DNA of 46,108 nt from a virus, in IMG/VR virus record IMGVR_UViG_3300025128_006362, positions 1-46,108 of that record, one strand, 5' to 3'. Positions 14,619-20,814 of the stretch are shown here, in pieces. The stretch's first letter is position 1. Each line of letters opens with the position of its first letter. Position numbers and translations under genes: made by a program. The notes beneath the pieces are model-generated. The model had not been told where the DNA came from. It saw only the letters and a list, made by a program, of their open reading frames with translations, and made no database searches.

Positions 14619-15842
14619 ATGAACTGGCAGGACATACACGATCAAGCAATTATATTTGACTGGCACAATCACGGATGCCTTAAAAGCTTTTTGTTTGAAA
14701 GAAGTCTCGATGGAAATAGCGGAAGATTTTTATCTAAACTGTTCAAAAGATCCTTTTGGCCTTTCAGTGAAAGAAATACGTTTCCCAAAATGGAGCAAGG
14801 GGGTTTAGATGTAGTTCTTTCTACCGCCTTTATTCCCGAAACAGAATGGGTAGACGATCAAAAACTCATTAAAATTCTCAAGTGGTTATTTCAGTCTGTG
14901 AATAAGAAGGTTTTTGAACCTACCTATTTCGACGCTGTTAATGCACAGATGGACGCAATGGAAAAAGAAGTGGAAAACTACGGGGGAAGATTCCAGTTCG
15001 TATATGGAATTAAAGAGTTAGAAAACGCTCTTATTGACAATAAGATAGCAGTGCTTCATGCAGTTGAGGGTTGTCATCATCTAAATGGAGAGCTAGGTAA
15101 AAAACGACCGGAAGATGTTACTGCCCTACCACCCCTAGTGGAAAATGAATTGTTGTCAAACTTAGAACACTTCTACAACAGAGGTGTGGCCTATATGACC
15201 CTCACTCATTTTTATCAAAACCTAGTTGCCGCCCCAGTCTTTCCATACCCAGAATATGGAATTAGCAAAAGCAACTGGGAGCAATTAATGTCTGGTTGGG
15301 ATATGAATAAAGGCTTGACTTCTCTCGGTAAAAAAGTAGTGCAAACCATGAAAGACATGGGTATGATTATAGACATAAGTCACTGCACACCAAAAGCAAG
15401 AGCAGAAGTATACGATATAGTTGGCAACGATTTATCTAAGGTTGTAGCAAGTCATGTCGGTGCTTTTGGGGTAAACCCAGATCCCTACAATTTAGAAGAT
15501 TGGGAAATAAAATGGCTTGCTGACCACAACTGTCTAATTGGCTTAATATTTATGAATTACTGGATTAGTCCAGTTGATTCTGGTCTTGGATTAAAGTACA
15601 TAGAAAGAACCATAGACCATATAATTAATATAGCTGGCGATGAGGTGTTAGCACTAGGAACAGACTTTGATGGATTTACCGATCCTCCAGATGAGATAAC
15701 AGATATTTCTGAACTACCTAGGCTTACTAGGTATTTATCTTCATTAAAAAGTGGAATTGACAAAGATAAGTATCCAGCCGAAACAATAACTAATATTCTC
15801 GGCAGAAATTCACTACGGTTTATCCTAGAAGGGTGGAAGTAA
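14619..15842 (+). CDS. M19 (membrane dipeptidase) family protein
   Basis: The 407-residue protein follows the renal/membrane dipeptidase TIM barrel: DWHNH (14-18), AVEG with Glu150, DISH (252-255), ASHVG with His279, and GTDFDG (347-352). The family uses a two-zinc site to cleave dipeptides, including ones with a D-residue. Two usual ligand or substrate positions differ: the second acidic residue of HxD is His18, and the arginine expected after the SH motif is not evident. Activity may be altered. No signal peptide is seen. Neighbours are envelope proteins and a holin-like gene, so wall-peptide turnover is one possible role. Confidence 0.85.
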   Translation: MNWQDIHDQAIIFDWHNHGCLKSFLFERSLDGNSGRFLSKLFKRSFWPFSERNTFPKMEQGGLDVVLSTAFIPETEWVDDQKLIKILKWLFQSVNKKVFEPTYFDAVNAQMDAMEKEVENYGGRFQFVYGIKELENALIDNKIAVLHAVEGCHHLNGELGKKRPEDVTALPPLVENELLSNLEHFYNRGVAYMTLTHFYQNLVAAPVFPYPEYGISKSNWEQLMSGWDMNKGLTSLGKKVVQTMKDMGMIIDISHCTPKARAEVYDIVGNDLSKVVASHVGAFGVNPDPYNLEDWEIKWLADHNCLIGLIFMNYWISPVDSGLGLKYIERTIDHIINIAGDEVLALGTDFDGFTDPPDEITDISELPRLTRYLSSLKSGIDKDKYPAETITNILGRNSLRFILEGWK

Positions 15843-15843
15843 T

Positions 15844-16026
15844 ATGAAAAAACACTTAGACGCAAGAGAACGTTTTTTGAAAAAATACACCGAAGAAAAA
15901 AAGAAGAACGGGTCTAAGGGAGATTATAAATATGAAAACCCTAAAACGGGAGAGATATTTATATACTCAAGAAAAGGCCCATATAAAAAAGATGGTGTAT
16001 ACTTAGTTTATAAGGGAATTGCATAA
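15844..16026 (+). CDS. Small basic protein of unknown function
   Basis: The 60-residue protein is strongly basic (lysine-rich, EEKKKNGSKGDYKY) and ends in a beta-rich part (EIFIYSRKGPYKKDGVYLVY). It starts one base after the dipeptidase stop and its stop overlaps the next start (TAATG). No family is recognised. Confidence 0.55.
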   Translation: MKKHLDARERFLKKYTEEKKKNGSKGDYKYENPKTGEIFIYSRKGPYKKDGVYLVYKGIA

Positions 16027-16313
16027 TGGCAAACAATAGATTACAATCTATAATAGAGAGGCGTCGTCAACGTTCTCAGATTAAAGACGACAAAAGAGAT
16101 GACAAAAAAGAAAAGGTAGAAGAGAGAAGAAGCTATAGGCTTGAGAAAATCAATGCCGTAAAGGAAAAAATTTACGCTGTTGCAGCTAAAAGGAAGTGGC
16201 TGTTTTATATTATAGCAGCAGTAATCGTTGCCTACCTAGTTATCTTCAAAGGTGGTTTCAGCTTTGGAGGTGAAGCGGGAGGTGTTTTAGAAAAGATTAA
16301 GTCTTTCTTTTAA
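16026..16313 (+). CDS. Charged tail-anchored membrane protein
   Basis: The 95-residue protein has about 55 highly charged residues (RRRQRSQIKDDKRDDKKEK) likely to form a coiled coil, then one membrane helix (about 59-76, LFYIIAAVIVAYLVIF) and a short glycine-rich tail. This order fits a cytosolic coiled coil held at the membrane. It lies directly before the holin-like gene. No family is recognised. Confidence 0.55.
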   Translation: MANNRLQSIIERRRQRSQIKDDKRDDKKEKVEERRSYRLEKINAVKEKIYAVAAKRKWLFYIIAAVIVAYLVIFKGGFSFGGEAGGVLEKIKSFF

Positions 16314-16328
16314 TTGACTGGAGTAGAA

Positions 16329-16514
16329 ATGGAAAAGGTTAAAGCTTTACTTAAGAGTCGAAGATTCTGGACTGCCGTTGGCGGTGTTTTTGTGGTGGCT
16401 GCCCAAGAGACCCTTGGGTTAGATCCAGAAACAACAAACAGAATTGTTGCACTCGCTGTAGCTTGGATTCTTGGTGACTCTCTGCGAGTTACTTCCACAG
16501 CGCCTACAGAATAA
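16329..16514 (+). CDS. Holin-like small membrane protein
   Basis: The 61-residue protein resembles a common phage holin-like pattern: KSRRFWTAVGGVFVVAA (first membrane segment), a short polar turn with ETLGLDPE, and IVALAVAWILGDSLR (second segment). Holins permeabilise the inner membrane to release or activate lysis enzymes. The ATG at 16329 follows GGAG; the upstream in-frame TTG has no ribosome site. A terminator follows, so it ends its operon. No classical endolysin is seen beside it. Confidence 0.5.
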   Translation: MEKVKALLKSRRFWTAVGGVFVVAAQETLGLDPETTNRIVALAVAWILGDSLRVTSTAPTE

Positions 16515-16521
16515 TTTTCAT

Positions 16522-16559
16522 GAGACGGCTCACTTAGCGTGGGTCGTCTCGTTTTTTTT
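16522..16559 (+). terminator. Strong Rho-independent terminator
   Basis: A 12 bp stem (16522-16533 with 16539-16550, GAGACGGCTCAC / GTGGGTCGTCTC, two wobble pairs) with a 5 base loop is followed by G and eight T residues. It closes the envelope block. Confidence 0.95.
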
Positions 16560-16570
16560 GGGATATAATA

Positions 16571-16861
16571 ATGGAAGAGAAGCACTTATTAGTCTTTTCA
16601 GCTAAGTGGTGTGGGCCATGCAGGATGATGAAGTCTCTTGTGTGGGATAACCAAGCCGTAAAAGAAAAACTAGGAGCATTTGACTCTGTGCAATTTTTGG
16701 ATATTGATGACCCAAAAAACAGAGCGATGGCAGTAAAATATAGAGTCGCTGCCGTGCCTATGGTTTATATAGTAGACGAAAAAGGTAAACCCATTAAGCT
16801 AGCAAGCACTATGGACGCAAGACAGGCCGTTAATTTTTTGAATGTCAATGAGCAAAAATAA
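16571..16861 (+). CDS. Thioredoxin
   Basis: The 96-residue protein has the thioredoxin fold with active site WCGPC (13-17) and the cis-proline loop AAVPM (Pro63). It reduces disulfides and could recycle the reductase cysteines of the class II ribonucleotide reductase encoded at 20815. There is no signal peptide, so it is cytosolic. It is about one helix shorter than E. coli TrxA. It overlaps a second thioredoxin-like gene by 20 bases. Confidence 0.85.
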   Translation: MEEKHLLVFSAKWCGPCRMMKSLVWDNQAVKEKLGAFDSVQFLDIDDPKNRAMAVKYRVAAVPMVYIVDEKGKPIKLASTMDARQAVNFLNVNEQK

Positions 16862-17147
16862 GCATCAAATCGTAGTTTTTATGACAGAGTGGTGTCCACA
16901 CTGTAAAACCATGAAGCAATTCACATGGAAAGATGATAGGGTAATAAAATCCGCTCGTGCATACCATAACAGTAAACCAGCTTATGTAATTTGCAATAAG
17001 CCCCAAAATAGACATCTGGTTGATGAATTCGATATTGAGAGATATCCAACAGTAGTTATCATGGACGAAGATCATAATATCAAAAAGAAAGCAAACAACA
17101 TGTCTCCAGAAGAACTGGTAGACTTTCTAGAAGATTTTAATGGATAA
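16842..17147 (+). CDS. Thioredoxin-like protein (WCPHC)
   Basis: The 101-residue protein has the active site WCPHC (17-21), as in DsbA/glutaredoxin-type oxidoreductases, and a cis-proline at Pro69 (RYPTVV). The CPHC pair is usually more oxidising than CGPC. The start may be the ATG at 16842 or at 16848. The two tandem proteins probably use different partners. It overlaps the epimerase gene by 8 bases. Confidence 0.8.
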   Translation: MSMSKNKHQIVVFMTEWCPHCKTMKQFTWKDDRVIKSARAYHNSKPAYVICNKPQNRHLVDEFDIERYPTVVIMDEDHNIKKKANNMSPEELVDFLEDFNG

Positions 17148-18111
17148 AAACTCGAAGATACTAATAACTGGTGGGCAAGGATGGATAGGTAAAAAGCTTG
17201 GAGCATACCTATCTCAAGAAGGCTTTCAAGAAGTTCATGCCCTTGCAGGAACCAGAAGCGGTTTAGACTTAGGTGATGATTCTACTCTAGGCTGGGCTTT
17301 TGATATAAACCCAGAGGTTGTTGTCCATCTAGCAACCCGCCCACCAACCAAAGAAAACTGCTTAGATTATCCAGCGGGGATGATGTATGAAAATCTTTTC
17401 GTAACTTCAAAAGTGCTTGAAGAAGCAAGAGTAAGCGGTTGTAAAAAATTCATAATGGCTTGGCACTCTGCTTGTTATCCAGAGCAACCAATACTACCAC
17501 ATAAAGAAGAAGACCTGTGGGAAGGCGCTCCGCACTGGAGCAGAAGATATTATGGAAATACCGCAAAGGTTATGATGGAACTGAACGCCGCTTTTAGCAC
17601 GCAGTTTCCAGACTTTGTTGGCGTTAATCTTATTTTTCCAGAAGTGTATGGGCCAAATAGTAGATTCAACCCAATGCGAAATAACATAATTGAATCCATA
17701 ATCACCAATGTTTCAGCCGCTAAAAAATACGACATAAACCTTGAGGCTAATGGAAACTCAAAAACAACCAGAGATTTCCTTTATGTGGACGATGCTGTTC
17801 GCGCAATCTATGATGTTATTCAGTTCGCTGATGAATGCGAAACATACAACGTCTCTCAAGGATATGATGTTAATATAAAAGATCTACATAAAACGATTGC
17901 TGACATCATAGGGTTTGAAAAAGAAATAATCTGGAAAGAAGAATACGTAGATGCTAAAGAAAGATCTTTCTTGGATACTTCTAGGATAAGAAAAGATCTA
18001 GGATGGACACCCGCAACCGACATGGAAGCGGGTCTTACCAAAACAATTGCATGGCATGACGCAAATTTAACTGTCAATACCATCAATCCAGATTCTATTT
18101 TAGTTAGATGA
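17140..18111 (+). CDS. NAD-dependent sugar epimerase/dehydratase, GDP-fucose-synthase-like
   Basis: The 323-residue protein is an extended short-chain dehydrogenase: GGQGWIG (11-17) for NAD(P), the catalytic YYGNTAK (Y-x3-K), and MAWHSACYPEQ in the place of the serine motif. The RDFLYVDDAVRAI and late GWTP motifs match GDP-L-fucose synthase (WcaG-like) and UDP-sugar epimerases. It makes a modified nucleotide sugar for the phage glycosyltransferases. No GDP-mannose dehydratase is seen here, so the substrate would come from the host or another part of the genome. It overlaps its neighbours by 8 and 4 bases. Confidence 0.85.
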   Translation: MDKNSKILITGGQGWIGKKLGAYLSQEGFQEVHALAGTRSGLDLGDDSTLGWAFDINPEVVVHLATRPPTKENCLDYPAGMMYENLFVTSKVLEEARVSGCKKFIMAWHSACYPEQPILPHKEEDLWEGAPHWSRRYYGNTAKVMMELNAAFSTQFPDFVGVNLIFPEVYGPNSRFNPMRNNIIESIITNVSAAKKYDINLEANGNSKTTRDFLYVDDAVRAIYDVIQFADECETYNVSQGYDVNIKDLHKTIADIIGFEKEIIWKEEYVDAKERSFLDTSRIRKDLGWTPATDMEAGLTKTIAWHDANLTVNTINPDSILVR

Positions 18112-18989
18112 TAACAGCAATAATTCTCTCTAAAGACAGAGCTTCTCAGCTACACCTGCTACTTGAAAGCATTCAAAGAAATAGTAGCAATCTATTCGAT
18201 ATTCGTGTGATATACGAAGCATCAAACGCTGTGTTTGAGCGCGGCTACCAAAAAACAAAAGAAGAGTTTTACCATAAAGATAGATACGGACTTCAGTTTC
18301 CCATTAGGTGGTATCAAAGAGAGAGTGAAAATCTAAGCACAGATATAATCAAGAGATTAGGAAACAGAGATTTAACCTGTATTTTTAGCGATGAAAATAT
18401 AGTCTTTGAAAGACTCCCCTCTTACAAAAAAATAATGGAGCTTTTTAGAGATGAGGCAATTTCCGCTTTGTCTTTAAGAATTGGCAATAACACTGTCATA
18501 CAAAACCCCTATAAGATAAATGATTATTTTATAGACAAGCCAGAGAATGGTGAGTTCATACTAGATAAATTTATGATCTGGAATGCTTCTCACGTTAAGC
18601 CGTTCACTAATTTCGCTATGCCCTTCTCTCACAACGGACATATATACACCACTAAGCTAATCAATTTTATATTAGAAAAAACTAACATTCCCACTAAAGA
18701 TGATTTTGAAAAGAACTTACAAGACAATCTTTATATGGGTTTGTTTGATGGGTTTATCCCACCATATATGACCTGTTTAGAATATAGTGCGGTATTAACA
18801 AACATAGCAAAGAAGATAAATGACGAGAGGCAGTCTGACTTTGGAACCTCGGAGTTCGGTCTAAACGATAGGTATCTTTCGCACTCAAGAATCGACTATG
18901 ATTTTTTTGATTTTAGATACGTATCAAAACCATACCAAGAATTTATCACGAGATTTAAAATTGAAAATTATATGCAGTACGGTCGTTAG
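18108..18989 (+). CDS. GT-A-like glycosyltransferase, paralogue of 7381-8238
   Basis: The 293-residue protein starts MITAIILSKDRASQLHLLLE and aligns along its length with the gene at 7381. CIFSDENIVF holds the acidic residues expected at the donor site, and ALSLRIGNNTVIQNP is shared. The start overlaps the epimerase stop by 4 bases (ATGA). The duplicate lies in a separate sugar operon about 10 kb away. Donor and acceptor are unknown. Confidence 0.6.
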   Translation: MITAIILSKDRASQLHLLLESIQRNSSNLFDIRVIYEASNAVFERGYQKTKEEFYHKDRYGLQFPIRWYQRESENLSTDIIKRLGNRDLTCIFSDENIVFERLPSYKKIMELFRDEAISALSLRIGNNTVIQNPYKINDYFIDKPENGEFILDKFMIWNASHVKPFTNFAMPFSHNGHIYTTKLINFILEKTNIPTKDDFEKNLQDNLYMGLFDGFIPPYMTCLEYSAVLTNIAKKINDERQSDFGTSEFGLNDRYLSHSRIDYDFFDFRYVSKPYQEFITRFKIENYMQYGR

Positions 18990-19908
18990 AGCCGCTAAGC
19001 AAGGAGACATACATGGAGGTTTGTATGTTGTAGATATAGACTCAGAGGAAGTGCTTCATTATGCGCCGTATGAAATGGATTTTGTCAACGATAATGAGCG
19101 TGGAGGAGAAAGAGGTCTTCGTGGCATTTGCGTTCTTTCTGACCGCATTATCGTTTCTGATTCTGCTGGCTTTACAGAACTAGACAGAGAAACTTATCAG
19201 ATAAAGAGAACATTCCAAGACAGAGATCATCTTAAAAGCGTGCATGAAATAGTGGTTCATGACGATCACATATGGGCTACATCGACAGCCTACGATGCCA
19301 TAGCTAAGTATGACCTCGACTTTAATCTAAAAGGTTTCTGGCAAATCCTTGGCAAAAATGTAGATGACTATAAGGTTTTAACTGGCAAGAAGGAAATTAC
19401 CTCGGAAGAAAAAACAGAAGACGACAATTTCCATATCAATTCAATTTTTGTCAGCGATGGAAGAATTACATTTTCGGGTTTGATTACACCACTATATGAT
19501 TTTGAAACAATGGAAGAGGTGTGCGAGATACCTGCTTTTGGAAGAAACAATTCCAAAAGCTTTGTTCATAACTTTTATAAATTAGACAATGTGACCATAG
19601 CCAACTTAACAACTTACAACAGTATTGGTATTTCTTACACAAAGAGACCGCAGGGCGTTAATGGATCTGTAGATTTTATTCCATACCCAATACCAAGAGC
19701 AAAAAATGCAAAGTTTATTGTAGATGACATCGCTTCTAATAATTGGAATCGTGGTCTTGCGGTTTCAGAAAATAAATTCATCATCGGCTCTTCTCCTGCA
19801 AGGCTGTTGGTTTTTAATAGTTACACGCAGGAGTTTGAAAAGGAAATTGTGTTGGAATCAGATATAAGACACGCTATTCATGGACTGGAGATTCTAGATG
19901 AACTTTAA
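18961..19908 (+). CDS. Beta-propeller-like protein, TTG start
   Basis: The protein is about 315 residues, starting MKIICSTVVRAAKQGDIHGG from the TTG at 18961; earlier in-frame starts lie deep in the previous gene. Repeated blocks of the type GICVLSDRIIVSDS, EIVVHDDHIWATST and IFVSDGRITFSG suggest a beta-propeller similar to DUF4915-type proteins found beside glycosyltransferases. It has no signal peptide. It overlaps the GT-A-like gene by 29 bases and the next by 11. A glycan-binding or lyase role is possible but not shown. Confidence 0.55.
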   Translation: MKIICSTVVRAAKQGDIHGGLYVVDIDSEEVLHYAPYEMDFVNDNERGGERGLRGICVLSDRIIVSDSAGFTELDRETYQIKRTFQDRDHLKSVHEIVVHDDHIWATSTAYDAIAKYDLDFNLKGFWQILGKNVDDYKVLTGKKEITSEEKTEDDNFHINSIFVSDGRITFSGLITPLYDFETMEEVCEIPAFGRNNSKSFVHNFYKLDNVTIANLTTYNSIGISYTKRPQGVNGSVDFIPYPIPRAKNAKFIVDDIASNNWNRGLAVSENKFIIGSSPARLLVFNSYTQEFEKEIVLESDIRHAIHGLEILDEL

Positions 19909-20095
19909 TGAAAAACTTGCCGAAAAAAAATCGGCTGAAAAATTACAGATTTCCGACAATAGTTGGGCATGGGTATTGCCGGAATTCGAGAATGGCCGTA
20001 AAATGATTGCCTATGCTCGTCAAAATAAGATTGTCTGGATTCATCCAGAATATCAAAATGGGCAGAACAATAAGAAAGAAAAGCAAAAGAGATAA
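19898..20095 (+). CDS. Small protein of unknown function
   Basis: The 65-residue protein is hydrophilic with paired aromatic segments (SWAWVLPEFENG, IVWIHPEYQNG) that look like two copies of a short beta motif, and a basic tail. It overlaps the propeller gene by 11 bases. No family is recognised. Confidence 0.5.
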   Translation: MNFNEKLAEKKSAEKLQISDNSWAWVLPEFENGRKMIAYARQNKIVWIHPEYQNGQNNKKEKQKR

Positions 20096-20165
20096 GAAAC
20101 GTCTAAAACGAGAACGAAGAGTTCGAGCAAGGAAGCGAGATCATGGAACGGCCAACGTGGGATGA
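20058..20165 (+). CDS. Possible highly basic 35-residue peptide
   Basis: An ATG-started frame codes for a peptide in which about half the residues are Arg or Lys (KKSKRDKKRLKRERRVRARK). It overlaps both neighbours in other frames and has no clear ribosome site. It may be a real nucleic-acid-binding micropeptide or a by-product of AG-rich sequence. Low confidence. Confidence 0.2.
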   Translation: MGRTIRKKSKRDKKRLKRERRVRARKRDHGTANVG

Positions 20166-20637
20166 ATATTTTATAAACTTCGCCGTTCTAACTTCAACAA
20201 GAAGTCCAGATTCTCAAACTAAGGTTGGTTGTGTACTAGTACACGAAAACAGAGTCATTAGCGCCGGTTACAATGGATTTTGTTCAGGTGTAAATGACTC
20301 ATCTTTACCAACCCGTAGGCCAGATAAGTATCCCTTTATGGTGCATGCTGAGCAAAATGCTATAAGCAATATGGTTATAAAACCTAAAAAAGATATCATT
20401 GCTTACGTAACTCATATGCCTTGCTATAGATGTGCAAAGCTTTTGTGGCAAAACAATATTACCACATGGAAGGTAGCGAATGGTAATAAAGTTAGTAGTT
20501 ATTCCGAGAAAGACACAATGATACATAATCATTTAGTTGATTTTGGATTGCAAATAGAGTGGGTTACCCCAAGTAGGTCTTACTTAAACGAACTGACGAA
20601 CAGTAATCAAAATGAAAAGCAAGCTAGATTGTTCTAG
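20143..20637 (+). CDS. dCMP deaminase
   Basis: The 164-residue protein has the zinc-dependent deaminase motifs HAEQNA (His and catalytic Glu) and MPCYRCAK (PC-x2-C). The N-terminal WDEYFINFAVLTSTRSPD and GCVLVHENRVISAGYNGF match phage and bacterial dCMP deaminases. It converts dCMP to dUMP, the precursor for thymidylate, and so works with the dUTPase at 23027. It precedes the ribonucleotide reductase leader. A thymidylate synthase is not in the window. Confidence 0.85.
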   Translation: MERPTWDEYFINFAVLTSTRSPDSQTKVGCVLVHENRVISAGYNGFCSGVNDSSLPTRRPDKYPFMVHAEQNAISNMVIKPKKDIIAYVTHMPCYRCAKLLWQNNITTWKVANGNKVSSYSEKDTMIHNHLVDFGLQIEWVTPSRSYLNELTNSNQNEKQARLF

Positions 20638-20645
20638 TGTATAAT
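20637..20645 (+). promoter_or_regulatory. GTGTATAAT promoter-like motif
   Basis: GTG overlaps the last base of the dCMP deaminase stop; TATAAT is at 20640-20645. The predicted start (about 20652) would leave a leader of about 160 bases before the reductase ATG, which contains the structured region 20683-20795. Confidence 0.55.
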
Positions 20646-20795
20646 AAAGTGTCGGAATTTAAAGAAGCTTTTTAAAGAGCTAGAGCGACACTTTTTCGAC
20701 ACGCCATTGTTGCACCAAGTCAGTAGTTTAAACTTTTACTCAACATAAAATTAACCCCTAACAAATTTCTTGGTAAAGCGGTGTCGCTCTTTTTT
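20646..20795 (+). ncRNA. Structured leader with competing hairpins before nrdJ
   Basis: Three segments compete. A (AAAGTGTCG, 20646-20654) pairs with B (CGACACTTT, 20686-20694), with T residues to 20696. B extended (GAGCGACAC, 20683-20691) pairs instead with C (GTGTCGCTC, 20781-20789), which is followed by six T residues (20790-20795), as in a terminator. Inside B-C lie a 6 bp stem ACCAAG / CTTGGT (20714-20719, 20769-20774) and a small hairpin AGTAG / TTACT. This is the shape of an attenuator or riboswitch controlling the reductase. I see no cobalamin-box consensus. A known nrdJ-associated RNA motif is a candidate match. Confidence 0.6.
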
Positions 20796-20814
20796 ACCAA
20801 CTCAAAGGAACACA

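Noticed and set aside
20646-20795. Classical cobalamin riboswitch
   Set aside because: The conserved B12-box sequence is not visible; the region is reported only as a structured leader.
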